Positions 24,401 to 35,947 of a stretch of 64,000 nucleotides of DNA are shown here, in pieces. Source of the DNA: Lantana camara. Its lineage: Eukaryota > Streptophyta > Magnoliopsida > Lamiales > Verbenaceae. Both the position numbers and the translations under genes were made by a program. The stretch lies in contig CM074863.1 in the NCBI GenBank assembly GCA_037501455.1, positions 11,032,001-11,096,000 on the forward strand, written 5' to 3'. Under the pieces are notes generated by a model. The model was given only the letters and a program-made list of their open reading frames with translations, was not told the DNA's origin and searched no databases. Each line of letters starts with the position of its first letter. Position 1 is the first letter of the stretch.

Positions 24401-25963
24401 CAAGGCAGTAGTCGCACAATTGAAAGCCAAGGATGAAATTATTGGACGACCCCGAGATTCCATTGGAATAAAGTCACACATACGGATTGCAAGTCTGACG
24501 ATTCATTCGGAACTTGTCTCTAGAATCCATGAGGCTCAAGCCAAAGATGAATGGATCCAGAAACAACTCGTCCTGTCAAAGGAAAGTACCACTAGTGATT
24601 GGAGACTTGATGAACTGGGAATCGCGCGCTATAAGGGAAGAATTTGCATACCTGATAAGCTGAAAAGGGAAATACTATAAGAGGCTCACAAAACGCCTTA
24701 CACTGTCCACCCCGGAGGAACAATGATGTATCATGACTTGAAAAGATACTACTGGTGGAATGGTATGAAGAGAGACGTGTCTAATTTCATAAGGCGATGT
24801 CTAACTTGCCAAATGGTAAAAGGGGAACACCAAAAGCCAGGTGGTACACTACAACCCTTACCCATCCCAACATGGAAGTGGGAACAGGTCACAATGGACT
24901 TTCTGATGGGATTGCCTAAGGTAAGAGGAGGATATGATAGTATATGGGTAATTGTAGATAGGTTAACCAAATCCGCACACTTCTTACCTGTCAAGACGAA
25001 TGATAAAGTAGAAGCTTTGGCTGAACTTTACCAACGCGAGATTGTTAGGTTACATGGCATCCCCACTAGTATAGTATCTGACCGAGATCCTAAATTTACA
25101 TCTAGATTGTGGCAACGGTTGCAAGAGCATATGGGAACTAAATTACATTTCAGTACTGCGGCACATCCTCAAACAGATGGGCAATCAGAAAGATTAATAG
25201 GATATCTGGAAGATATGCTGAGGTTGTGTGTGCTAGATGTTGGCGATAGCTGGATTAAGTGCTTACCACTTATTGAATTTGCCTATAATAATAGCTATCA
25301 AGCCTCTATACAGATGGCACCTTACGAGGCTTTGTACGAGCGGAAATGTAGATCTCCGTTATATTGGGATCTAGATGAACGAAGATGGACGAAGGATGGA
25401 ATACATCGAGCTATACAATCAGAACTCATCCAAGATGCTATTGATAAGGTGCAAATCATAAAACAGAAAATGAAAGAAGCCCAGGATAGACAGAAAAGCT
25501 ACGCAGACAAACGACGAAGGGAATTGGAATTTGAAGTTGGAGATAACGTATTCCTTAAGGTTTCTCTAAGAAAAGGGTTTAGCAGAATAGGAAAAGGAGG
25601 AAAATTAAACCCGAGATACGTTGGACCTTTTGAGATCATTGAGCGAATAGGAAAAGTGGCTTATCGATTAGATCTACAGCCCAACCTTACCGACATTCAT
25701 AACGTATTTCACGTCTCGCAACTGCAAAAATATTACCCAGACGAAACCCACATAATCCCCCTCCAGGATATTCCTCTCGAAGCTAATCTCTCTTATGAGT
25801 AAAAACCCATCCGCATCTAGACAATAAATTCCAAGAGCTTAGGAACCGAAAAATTCCTTTGGTAAAAGTGTTGTGGCGAAACCATCAAGTCGAAGAAGCT
25901 ACATGGGAACCTGAGAATAAGATGCGCAAACACTATTCCGAGTTATTTACCCAATCAGGTTAG
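21448..25963 (+). pseudogene. Decayed gag-pol of the second Tekay-type element
   Basis: Recognisable pieces in order: gag-like charged and coiled segments (21448-22041), two CCHC knuckles (CDYCGHPSHVESNCW and CIACGSDQHMIRDCP, near 22440-22545), protease with DPG replacing the usual DSG/DTG (DPGATHSFIS near 22728), reverse transcriptase from 23263, RNase H, integrase zinc finger (CLTCQ near 24803), DDE core (TMDFLMGLP, VSDRDPKFTS, TDGQSERL) and chromodomain tail. Damage: stops near 22953, 23110, 23258, 23654 and 25801; a deletion of about a dozen codons before [11 protein letters not shown]; the catalytic YIDD-type motif reads FIKDIL; frame shifts near 23700, 24110, 24340 and 25800. It cannot make an active enzyme. 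Confidence 0.92.
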
Positions 25964-25985
25964 AATCTGGGGACCAGATTTCTTT

Positions 25986-25998
25986 AAGGAGGGAAGAG
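25986..25998 (+). other. Polypurine tract
   Basis: AAGGAGGGAAGAG immediately precedes the 3' LTR, the expected position of the plus-strand primer. Confidence 0.8.
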
Positions 25999-25999
25999 T

Positions 26000-27350
26000 T
26001 GTCACATCCTGAAATTTATTAATAACTAAGTATCAAACTATACACAACTATTATATTTAAACTACATTACTGACTTGTATTTTAAATCTCTTTAACAATT
26101 AAAAAAAATGCTAATTGTAACTAGGTATTTGAATTGATTTAAAAAGTATATCTATCCTAAATATTATGCTTCGTAAAAGAACCAAAACTATCAATATTCC
26201 TTGGTAGAATAAAATATTACTAGAAATAATATTCTTTGACTTTGCATTAATATTCCTTGGTAGATCAGTCTCCGAATCTCCCAATCGAGTTTAGGCATAT
26301 ATCAGGTGAGTGCTTTTAACTTTTCTCGTTGGGGCATTAAACTATTTATATAGTAAATATTCGTGTATGACCAACCCCATTTGTTATGAATTGTTTTATA
26401 ATCCCTTAGATATATATCTGCATTTTAGGACATATATATTGTTATTTGTCATGATTTGATTATATATATTATCCCCTATTTTAGTTTGTTCGATATACTG
26501 TATTATCAAATTGGGTGAGCTGGTACTGTTTACTGTTACTGATTGACACCCTCGGGGGCGCCCTTGGGAGAGTCGGGCCCAGGTATCGTACAGACGGGAC
26601 TATCGGGCGGCACGGGCCGACGGTAGGATCCTCTTTGTCCGATACCATACCGCAGGATTCAATTACATTTATAGTCGGAGGTTGGTTGTAATGGAATTGG
26701 GTTGGTGTATTGACCCGGGCACGGGGTACACCTACTGATACTGTTGTCGAGACGATTTCTCGATATTTGGAGGGTACACCTACTGATACTGTTGTCGAGA
26801 CGATTTTTCGATATTTGGAGGGAAAAGGGATTTGATTGTTTTATTGATTTTTGGGAAGTAAAGGTTGGAGAATTCCTGCTCACCATTGCATCATTTATTT
26901 TATTAAAATAATATTCTTTCAGCACGTTTAAATTTCTGTTATTTTTATTTCATATTGTTTTTGTGATTTTACTATATATATATTCGGCCTCACTAAGTCC
27001 TTTTGACTTACAACCCCCTTCTGTTCATTGCCTCAGAATAAGGCATCATGTCAGCTCAAACACCAGTAGGAGAATCCGTCGGTAGGAGGCGTCACTTTTT
27101 GTTTAAGAAAGTAGGTTTTGTGTACTATAGGCCTAGTTGTAAAATAGGGTTCTAAGACGTACTCCCTTTTGATCAAGTTGTACTTTTGGGATCGGATATC
27201 GTACCGCTTGTAATAATAAGTCTATCTAATATACGCTTCTGCTTACTCTTCTAGTTTGATGCTACTGTTATGCGGTGAACGTATTATATAAATTCAATAT
27301 ATAATACGGTCATCAATGGGCCCCGATCACTCTCTGAGAGGGGTCCCACA
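26000..27350 (+). repeat. 3' LTR of the second Tekay-type element, internally deleted
   Basis: This LTR is 1.35 kb against 2.24 kb for the 5' copy. The junction (about 26246-26264) joins TTTGCATTAAT to TAGATCAGTCTCC through ATTCCTTGG, which also occurs about 55 bp upstream (near 26196), so the break was probably filled by local template copying. A second change duplicates about 49 bp (GGGTACACCTACTGATACTG...) in tandem near 26724-26821. Confidence 0.9.
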
Positions 27351-27470
27351 ACCATCATGCAACTCAGACCAGATTTGAGCTCTCACCGCCGCCCTCCGCC
27401 GCTTTTGGTTGAAAATCTGAGTTCTTGGAGTCACCTTGTTTGTATTTTGTTGTTGTTTTCAAAGGAAAGA

Positions 27471-27663
27471 TGTTAGAATATCATTATATATGGTATAGTT
27501 GACTTACCGGGTTTAATCCCTAATCAATATTATTGTCCAGATTTGTAGAGATTATTTTTTAGGGCCTATATATCTTTGTTAGTAGTTGTGAAGATTGTAA
27601 CACAGAAAACCATACACAATGAATCAAATAATCAAAGTTTCCTCCAAATACTATGTTCTAACA
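27471..27663 (+). repeat. LTR of a Ty1/copia element
   Basis: A 193-bp segment with inverted ends TGTTAGAA and TTCTAACA, followed directly by TAGTATCAAAGCAG, a degenerate initiator-tRNA-Met primer site. Short LTRs of this kind are common in copia elements. The 3' LTR was not found in the window. Confidence 0.8.
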
Positions 27664-28556
27664 TAGTATCAAAGCAGTGTTAGAATCCTTGGGATTCAGC
27701 TTTAACATCATCGTCCCAATACCAATCCCAAACCCTTGGCCGAGATTAGGCCAAAACCAAACATAACAACCCAAATCGATACCAACCCAAAACATTCACC
27801 TCAGATTGCAAACCTGTTGCGCAGCAACACCCAAATTCAATCTAAAAAATCGTATCAGTGGATCCTTGATTGTGGGACAACCGATACAATGACCTTTAAT
27901 CCATCCGATATACTAAACCCAGTTACCCCAAACCAATCCCATATCCAAACGGCGAATGGAGATCTGGCTGCGGTTGAGAAAGAGGACTCAATTCTTGTTA
28001 CTCCTAAACTTAAATTGAGCAATTGTCTTTATGTTCCATCTTTGTCTTGCAAGTTGCTTTCTTTGAGCCATATTACGAAAGAGCTAAATTGTGTGGTCCT
28101 GATATATCCTCTATTTTGTTTGTTACAGGACATTCATACGAAAGAGATCATTGGGCGTGGTACTGAGCGCGATGGTTTATATTATGTTGATGAAGTGAAA
28201 AACCCCTCCAAAGCTCTTCTTTCAGCGGGAACAGAAAATACACAACTCTGGCTCTGGCACAGGCGTCTTGGTTATCCCTCACTCGGGTATCTAAGAATGT
28301 TATTTCCTATACTCTTTCCGCATAATCAGCCTTTGAATTAGTCATGTCAGACTTGTCCTACTGCTAAAAGTCATAGGGCCTCATTTAAACCAAATAATAC
28401 TCAGTTTGAGTCTGCTTTTTTGTTGGTACATTCAGATGTTTGGGGGCCAGCCCCCCGTGATAAATCAGAATCAATTTCGGTATTTCGTATCGTTTATTGA
28501 TGATTATTCTCGCATGACATGGGTATATTTTCCGCATCATAAATCTAAAGTTACCA
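27664..28556 (+). pseudogene. Ty1/copia polyprotein fragment (protease, pre-integrase, start of integrase)
   Basis: Shortly after the primer site the frame reads a copia protease (WILDCGTTDTMT, with C where S is usual, near 27858), a pre-integrase domain (LWLWHRRLGYPSLGYLRML near 28250) and, after a stop at 28339, integrase fragments in changing frames (TCPTAKSHR, HSDVWGPAP, FIDDYSRMTWVYF near 28490). Nearly all of gag is missing between primer site and protease. The sequence stops being copia near 28556, where an AGCAACGG-repeat element takes over. Reverse transcriptase and RNase H are absent. Confidence 0.85.
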
Positions 28557-28865
28557 GAAAAACGCCCTATAGCAACGAATTTTGGCCCTATTAGCAACGG
28601 ATTTCGGCTTAGCAACGAAAATTTTCCGTTGCTATATCCCTCGTGGTTAATCTGTAGCAACAGATTTAGCAACGAATTATTAGCAACAGATATTAGCAAC
28701 GGAATTAGCAACGAACTTATAGCAACGAATTACTACCCACGGAAATTAGCAACGGTTTTAGCAACGATTTTTTTAGCAACGGATTTTCCGTTGCAAACCA
28801 GCCAATAATTAATTAATTTTCTGTCTTTTTGCAACGGAATTTCAGTTGCAAAATCCGTCGTAAAA
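28550..28865. mobile_element. Fragment of a transposon with AGCAACGG subterminal repeats
   Basis: About twenty imperfect copies of (T)AGCAACGGAN or its complement CCGTTGCT fill the stretch, beginning at TTACCAGAAAAACG, which resembles a worn CACTA-type terminus (CACTACCAGAAAA). Repeats of this kind are usual near CACTA ends. No matching right end or TSD was found, so the copy is truncated. It interrupts the copia integrase fragment. Confidence 0.6.
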
Positions 28866-29196
28866 ACTAATAATTCAAATTAATAAATGAAAATTTCATT
28901 TGCGGGGCCAGGATCACCCCACCTAACTGAGACGAGCCCCAACCGAGCCCCAAGTTGAACCCCAAACCAGCTGGGCTAACTCCATTATTGTTATTGTTAT
29001 GTAATTTTTTATATTTAACCACTATCAAATATTCATATACTAATTTAAATAATTAAATACTTGTTATCATATATTTTAAATAAAAATATTTTTAAATATA
29101 TAATTATTTATATTATAATACATATTCCGTTAAAAATTTAAATATTTATTAATTAACTACATATCTCAAGTTTTAGTTATGAGATACAAATATAAT
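28866..29196. other. AT-rich spacer
   Basis: A GC-richer island (GAGCCCCAACCGAGCCCCAAG, 28910-28985) is followed by AT-rich DNA. I see no gene or clear element. Confidence 0.5.
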
Positions 29197-29328
29197 GTAT
29201 ATCAACTTAAGTATAACTTTTTATGACATACAAAAAAAAAGGATGAAAGTTTTACATAACTAAATAATTAGATTTAATTGGTTGTTGAATAAAGAACTTT
29301 TATATTATATGAAGTATTCACTTATACA

Positions 29329-29736
29329 TCTATACTATATATTAATCGTGAGACCCAAGTTGTAACCGCTTTGGTCTCTTGGTGTCCTCTTTTTCTTTTC
29401 TTTTTCTTTTTCTTTATTTATCTTTTATCCAACTTTATCTCTTCCACGTGCTGTTAATTTCTCTTTTTTATTTCATCACTTCTCTTCTTAGTTTCTCTTT
29501 TCTTTCTTATCGGTTGTATTTTTTTTAATTATAATTTTTATCACTTTATATAATTTAAATTTTTATAATTATTAATATGACATTATCTTATCTTCCTTAT
29601 TTATTTATTTATCATAAATTAATGATTATATTAAAAAATTATAGAGTATATATTTAATAAAAACTTTTCAATTTTAATATATTTATATAATAATTAATTT
29701 TTATTTGCACATGCATAGAATGTGCAAAATTGCTAG
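29329..29736 (+). mobile_element. Small non-autonomous Helitron
   Basis: The 5' end is TCTATACTATATATTAA, a common plant Helitron start. The 3' end is CTAG, preceded by a nine-base-pair hairpin (TTTGCACAT...ATGTGCAAA) eight bases upstream. Inserted between A (29328) and T (29737), with no target duplication, as Helitrons do. The interior is AT/CT-rich without genes. Neighbouring tandem units lack it, although about 40 bp of the unit next to the 3' end is also missing. Confidence 0.88.
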
Positions 29737-29877
29737 TTTGTATTATTTAACAATCGTAGTTGAATAACTTAATGAAGAATTATTTTGTTAATATGAAATA
29801 TTTGTATTTGAATTTGTAGAATTATATCTAAATATTGAAGAATTATTGTGTTAAATTCTATATAAACCCCAAGCATG

Positions 29878-29879
<2 letters not shown>

Positions 29880-29967
<88 letters not shown>
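29880..29967. repeat. (AAT)n(ATT)n microsatellite
   Basis: A run of AAT repeats passes directly into ATT repeats, forming a long perfect inverted repeat of nearly 90 bp. Confidence 0.95.
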
Positions 29968-29968
<1 letters not shown>

Positions 29969-30717
29969 CTGTATATCAACTTAAGTATAAGTTTTTATGA
30001 CATATAAAAAAAAATGAAAGTTTACATAATTAAATAATTAGATTTAGTTGGTAGTTGAATAAAAAACTAATTTTATGTCAATATGAAGTATTCACTTATA
30101 CATCAGTAGAATAATATCTGCATTTTGAGAAACTATTGTATTATTTAGCAATCGTAGTTGAATAACTTAATGAAGAATTATTTTATTAATATGAAACATT
30201 TATATTTGAATTTGTAGAATTATATCTAAATATTGAAGAATTATTGTGTTAAATTCTATATAAACCCCAAGCATGTATATATATGTATATATATAATAGT
30301 AATGTATATCAACTTAAGTATAAGTTTTTATGACATATAAAAAAAAGATGAAAGTTTACATAATTAAATAATTAGATTTAGTTGGTAGTTGAATAAAGAA
30401 CTAATTTTATGTCAATATGAAGTATTCACTTATACATTCTGTAGAACAATATCTGCATTTTGAGGAACTATTGTGCTATTTAGCAATCGTAGTTGAATAA
30501 CTTAATATAAGTTCAAATTTAGTTTTTAATGAGTATTTTAATCTATTATGCATATCTATAAATTTATAAATAAATAAAATAATACATTGAACATGTATTT
30601 TAAATATATAATATAAGTATAAGTATATTTATATTTATATTTTGACATATATAAAAAATATTTAAAAAATACAAAGAATAAAAAAAAAAATAATTAAAAT
30701 GGATGTCATATTATAGC

Positions 30718-30830
30718 TTTTTTTTTTTTTTTTTTTTTAACACACACACCCCAAGTGACCCAAGGGATTTGAACCCGGGACCTTGCATTCGAGAAAGAAC
30801 CCTCAGACCACTTGACCAACCCCAGTTGGC
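30718..30830 (-). mobile_element. SINE, second copy of the family
   Basis: Read on the minus strand: head GCCAACTGGGGTTGGTCAAG, A-box-like TGGTCAAGTGG, B box GGTTCAAATCC and an A-tail (T-run 30718-30739 on the plus strand). Flanking duplicates ATGTCATATTATAGC lie at 30703-30717 and 30831-30845. The paralogous segment near 14796-14812 has a single uninterrupted copy of this target. Confidence 0.92.
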
Positions 30831-31696
30831 ATGTCATATTATAGCTTACGTTCACTCAAATTAAACAAAATAAATTTTAACTTTAAAATACTTAATAAAT
30901 TTATTAAAAATGTCCATTAAAAATAAAATATTAAAGAGAAGGTGGGTGATTGCATAGATAATTTAAAATTAAACAATATTTAAAATTTATTAAAAAAATA
31001 ATATAATACAATCTTGTATAGACCGACCTCATGAGGTCAGTACAGATTGAACTTTTGTTAGACATCCCCCTAATAGTCAATACATTTCATCGATACATGT
31101 TTTTCGTTCTACTATTCATTTATTTTTAAGTTCGAGCCGAGCGACAGTGTCATGATCAAGGAAACACCCCCCTTGCCATGAACAAATCAATCATCATCTG
31201 AGTCCTCGTAAATCGTAATGGCACCTCGCCGTATCTGCTGCAACAACCACTCATAATACACGACATCGCGCAGGCGCCTATCGACTTCCACATACCAATG
31301 ATAAGTAATTAAAGTACCACTCAGCCCCACCAACTTCAACCCAATAATAAGCTGGCTTGCATAACTCCCATCGTTCCCGCGCCACAAGTCCCATAATACA
31401 CTCCCCGTCAAACTCAAGCTAATACCGTTGTCATCAGCCACCGTCAACGAAGCCGGTGGCTTTGGGACGAGGACCGGGATCATGTAAACCACCCAAGCAA
31501 CTGGAGATATCCATTTTCTGTACCCTAATTCAAAAAAGACCAACTCCGAGCTAGAGTGCCACGATGCCGGTTTCCATATATAAAAATACAACAAATGATT
31601 TTGGTTTTCGTATTGAAGTAGCTTTCGTGGCGATAGTTTTGGGAAAATGAATTAACGGTCAAGACAAAAACCGTGGCTACGGTTGCTAAGATCGGA

Positions 31697-34600
31697 GAGG
31701 AAAATGCAATTTTGGTATACCAACTAACTCCAATTCGCATTTTTGGTACAAATTTTTTTCCGGTGAAAAAACTATCCTTTAACTCAAAAAGTTAGTAATT
31801 TTATGCATGTTTTCACCGGAAATTTCCAGTTGGCGCCGGAAAAGGCCATTTTTGCTGACTGGGCTAAATAATGGGTACATGGATGCCTTGTGTGCTCTGA
31901 CTTGGCTTTTGTATTTTAGAAAATAAATAAATACATATATACAATGAAAATAAAAATAAAAACCCACCCAACCCCAAAAATAAATAAATAAATTGGTAAA
32001 TTACATCCAGGTCCCCTAAGATTTATCATAATTATAATTTACTCCCTGCTTTTTCGTTTATTACAAATAAATCCCTAATTCTATCGGACCGTTTGAAGTT
32101 CCTAAACACTGTTAGGGTTCTATCTATTTTCAAACTTGATTTTCCAAAAATGCCCCCAGGGACTATATTGTTGAATGAATTGTATTAAGGGTTCGTTCTG
32201 TTGGAATATGAAAAGTGTAGGGACTATTTTGTTATACATTTATATTTAGTTAAAATATGAAAAATAAAAAACTTAAAAATAATAATATTTATATTTATAT
32301 ATATATATATATAGCTGAAGAAATATATAGTTATAAACTGAATACGTAAATAATAATAGGGCATTCAAAAAAACAAAATTTGACAAAACACTTCATCATA
32401 TTATATCTACATATTCATAAATTTATCATTTAAAAATTAGAAGTAGAAAACGTGATTTTAGTCCCAAAATGCAAAAGTTTACTTGGCCTTGAAACAATAG
32501 ATTGGACTTGGCATCTGGCATTAAATAGTCACTACAAGAAATCCTGCAAATTCCGACGGAAAATTCCGAGGGAATTCCGACGGAAATAGTAAATTCCGAC
32601 GGAATTCCGAGGGAATTCCGACGGGATACATGCCGTAGGAAAACCCTCCCTCGGAATTCAAAACCGACGGAAAATCGACGGAATTCCGAGGGACAAAAAT
32701 CATAAAAAAAAAATTAAATTTAAAAAATTCCGACGGAATTCCGAGGGAAATTCCGTCGGAATTTGCTTTAAAAAAATTTTTTAATTAATTATTTCCGACG
32801 GAATTTCCCTCGGAATTCCGTCGGAATTTACTAAAAAAAAAATTTTAATTAATTATTTCCGACGGAATTCCGAGGGAAATTCCGTCGGAATTTACTGGAA
32901 AAATAAAAACTTAATGCGCCCCTGGGGATTCGAACACCCGACGTTGTGGTAGTAAGACCTTATGGAAACCAAGGTAAACCAGTTGAGCTAGATCAATTCA
33001 TTGGTTTAGTTTGATACAAATATTTATATATCATTTGAAATAATAAAATCATAAATTTTGTAGACTATATTTAAAATTGAGTTCTAAGAAAATATTAATT
33101 ATAACTACAAATATTATAATACGTCATAAGAATTCAATTTAAGCATAGATAAAACCGACGGAATTCCGACGGAAATCCCGTCGGAATTATTTAATATTAT
33201 TTTTTATTTTTATTTTTAAAAAATCCGATGGAATTCCGACGGAAAATTCCGTCGGAATTATTTAATATTATTTTTAATTTTTATTTTTAAAAAATCCGAC
33301 GGAATTCCGACGGAAAGTTCCGTCGGAATTATTTAATATTATTTTTAATTTTTATTTTTAAAAAATCCGACGGAATTCCGACGGAATGTCCGTCGGAATT
33401 ATTTAATTTCTATTTTTATAATTTATATTTAAAAAAACCGACGGGAATCCCATCGGAATTCCGTCGGAATTATTTAATATTATTTTTAAATTTTATTTTT
33501 AAAAAAATCCGATGGAATTCCGACGGAATTTCCGTCGGATTTATTTAATTTTTATTTAAAAAAAAAAAAACAAATTCCCTCGGAATTCCGAGGGAATTCC
33601 GACGGCCTGTTTCCCTCGGAATTTTCCGTCGGATTTCGGCGAATTTCTTGTAGTGAGTGTTTACTTGGTTTTGGTTGGGGCCTGAGGAGAGCCCGCCAGC
33701 CTTGTGGTGTCAGTGGGGTGCAGTAGGCTGCATAGCAACTCTCAAATTAGCTTGCTAATTAGCCCATAGCAAATGGGTTGAATAAAAATACTAATTTGTC
33801 CTTCCTTTTTTTGTTGTGTTATGCCTCGGTTTCTCCCCTTTTTGTGAGGGTAATATGGGTATTTTATATGATAACAAATAGATTGTGCAGCCCAAAGTAA
33901 ACATCTCAGCCAAATTCACTTAGAAACTCATTTCACTTAACAACCCAGGTAAACACTAGGTTGTTTAATTATATTACAATCAATATGTCAATAACCCAAA
34001 ATCAATAGATTAGAAAATGGCCAAGTAAACTATTTCTTAAGGCTTATAAACTTCATCATATTATACACCCTTTTTCCGCTGCGCCACCATCATCACCGTC
34101 CCTTTCACCGCGCCACCATCATCACCGGCCCCTCGATCTCTTCACCCATATTCATCTGAAATGCATCATCGGTGCCCTTCCTTCTCTTCTCCCATATCCA
34201 TCTCACATGTACCGTCGCCGCCTCCCCAATCTCTTCTCCGACATCCACCTTAGATCTGAGTAGTGGAGGTGGCGACCTCCACCTCTCTGCAACGCGGCGC
34301 GACGCCTCTCCTCTCTCCAGTGCAGGACCGTTGCGCCCCTCCCTTCCGCCGCTCGCGATCCTCGAACTCCCTTTATGTTCCCTCATATGTTGTACAAAAC
34401 AGATCCGGTCTTCATATATCAGATCTGATCATCTAAAGACGAGGTCTGATTTTATGTATGTTTGTGTTTGTGGTGTTGAGATTTTGATGGTGGTGTGCAG
34501 TTGGGTTTGTGGTGGTGTGGGACAATTGTGGTGTACAACGATTTAGTGTTGGTAGTGGTGATTGCAGCGGCGATTTGATCCGTGGTGGTAGCGATTCTGT

Positions 34601-35431
34601 GCGCGGTGGCAATATATTGTGGTGGTGGTTGGTGGCGATTTAATGGTGTAGAGGGGGCGGCTGCGGCGATGAGTTTTTTGGAGGAGATTGTGGGATTTGG
34701 GGGTGAGGGTGGTTCTGGGTTTGGGGGGAGGCCGGAGGGTGGTTGTTCATCTTCTTTTTTCTTTATTATTATTTTTTTGTTTTTAATTTTATATAAATTA
34801 TTTAATAAAAACGCCAATATGAATGAGGAATAAAAGTGAAATTTTTGCATTTTCGGACTAAAATGTAGAAAAAATGAAAATGTGGGATGACAAAAAAAAT
34901 TTCGGGAAGAAAAATAAATTCGACCTATTTTTGTTTAGTACGGAAAATTTCGGGACAAAAAAAAAGAATAAAATAAATAAATAAATATATATATATATAT
35001 ATATAGTTTTTCACGAAACTGAAAGCATCATAAAAATAAGAAACCCTAACAACAGTTTAATCAAATGGATTTCGTGCCAATTTCGAGGATAAAAAATAAT
35101 AATGATAATAAATATATATTATTGTTTTTTTTTTCAATTTCTATTTTAATTTTGTCATGTATATATATATATATTAGTTTACATGTGGGTGTATGAATTG
35201 ATGCCATGTAAGCATTTGGGCCATGTAGGATAAAATATTCCACGTAGGTGAAGTGGCAGTGACAGGTGTGAATTTAATGGGTTTTCCGGCGGGTCGAAGC
35301 TATTCGGGTCGGAGCATGCATAAAATTGCTAACTTTTTGAATTAAGGGGTAGTTTTTTCACCGGAAAAAAATTTATACCAAAAATGCGAATTGGGGTTGG
35401 TTGGTATAACAAATTAAATTGCATTTTCCTC
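31697..35431. mobile_element. 3.7-kb non-autonomous Mutator-like element splitting A2
   Basis: The ends GAGGAAAATGCAATTT and AAATTGCATTTTCCTC extend into inverted arms of about 110 bp that share motifs such as ACCGGAAAAAAATTT and its complement. It is flanked by identical 10-bp duplicates TAAGATCGGA at 31687-31696 and 35432-35441, and intact paralogues keep a single copy of the target. No transposase was seen. Inside are a fragment of another MITE (near 31994-32250), a complete CACTA element (32530-33655) and a GC-rich CACCATCATCACC/GGTGGTGG region (34080-34760) whose open frames show no recognisable domains. TSD length supports Mutator-like origin. Confidence 0.9.
32530..33655. mobile_element. 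Non-autonomous CACTA element nested in the Mutator-like element
   Basis: Termini CACTACAAGAAAT and ATTTCTTGTAGTG are perfect inverted repeats flanked by the 3-bp duplicate AGT (32527-32529 and 33656-33658). Both subterminal zones are packed with TTCCGACGGAATTCCGAGGG-type repeats in both orientations, typical of CACTA elements. No transposase or TNP2 domain is present. A short unique centre (about 32915-33150) has no gene. Confidence 0.95.
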
Positions 35432-35572
35432 TAAGATCGGAAGAGGGTTCCACGATGAGAGAAGACATCTGAAGATTATGTGAAACCCTAATACACTGTT
35501 CGTCATCCATGTGAGCAACCAGAAAGTTTCCTCCCATGCTTCTGCCGTTGGTATTAATTAGAAATGTACACT

Positions 35573-35947
35573 TATCTAATTATCTTATATATAGGGCTAA
35601 TTACACTGATAAATCCAAAGAGCCCCTCAAGTATTATTAATAACACTGAGATCCCTTATACGGTTATACCTCAGTTTAGCGCAGAAACATATTGCAATAC
35701 TACAATAAGATTGATGTTTTTAGTAATGATCGAATTAATAAGCCTTGTTGATATGTGCATACAATACTTAATTTATAGTTGTCAACGTCCAACGTTAATT
35801 TGGTCGAGTGACCAAATGTCAAGAGTGACGGTTGGTTAGAGAAGAAACAAGGACCATTCGTGGATGTCTATATACTGTATAAAGTCATGTATTAATTAAT
35901 ATTGTCATTATTACAACAAATCATCATGGTCATCTTGATGTACAAAG
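35573..35947 (-). promoter_or_regulatory. Upstream module of copy A2
   Basis: The TATA-like TATATAAG is on the minus strand near 35582-35594. It is followed upstream by the array-wide conserved block: TGAGGGGCTCTTTGG, then GTGTTATTAATAATACTTGA, CTGTTTCTGCG and CAATTTGTAGTATTGCAAT-like text. This block recurs upstream of A3-A7. The gene it once served is dead. Confidence 0.6.

Larger units (their letters stand above)
19066..27350 (+). mobile_element. Second Ty3/gypsy Tekay-type retrotransposon, full length but decayed
   Basis: Both LTRs are present (19066-21305 and 26000-27350), each starting TGTCACATCC and ending GGGTCCCACA, with an initiator-tRNA-Met primer site, gag-pol remnants and a purine tract between. 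Flanking 5-mers are GCCAT (19061-19065) and ACCAT (27351-27355), one mismatch apart, consistent with a single insertion. The LTRs are unequal because the 3' copy has lost about 0.93 kb. Coding sequence has many stops and deletions, so this copy is old and immobile. Confidence 0.93.
29195..30530. repeat. Three tandem units of about 335-365 bp
   Basis: Each unit starts GTATATCAACTTAAGTATAA and continues through TTTTTATGACATA, AAATAATTAGATTTA, AGTATTCACTTATACAT and CAATCGTAGTTGAATAAC. Starts are near 29197, 29969 and 30303. The first unit is longer because a 408-bp Helitron sits in it. A (AAT)n(ATT)n tract separates units one and two. No coding content. Confidence 0.85.
31156..35572 (-). pseudogene. 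Family A copy A2, dead and split by a 3.7-kb transposon
   Basis: The C-terminal two thirds lie at 31156-31696 and the N-terminal part at 35432-35572; removing the Mutator-like element between them (one TSD copy retained) restores alignment to A1. It shares with A1 the ATG-to-ACG change (near 35543), the leader deletion and the central frameshift (near 31600). It has its own seven-base insertion near 31208-31215, which changes the C-terminus to ITIYEDSDDD. Thus A2 was already dead when the segment was copied, and the transposon arrived later. Confidence 0.9.

Noticed and set aside
32530..33655. CRISPR-like repeat array
   Set aside because: The TTCCGACGGAATTCCG repeats are irregular, in both orientations, and bounded by CACTA ends with a 3-bp TSD in plant DNA.
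34172..34833. Open frames as a host gene within the A2 transposon
   Set aside because: GC-rich low-complexity sequence open on both strands; nothing recognisable.
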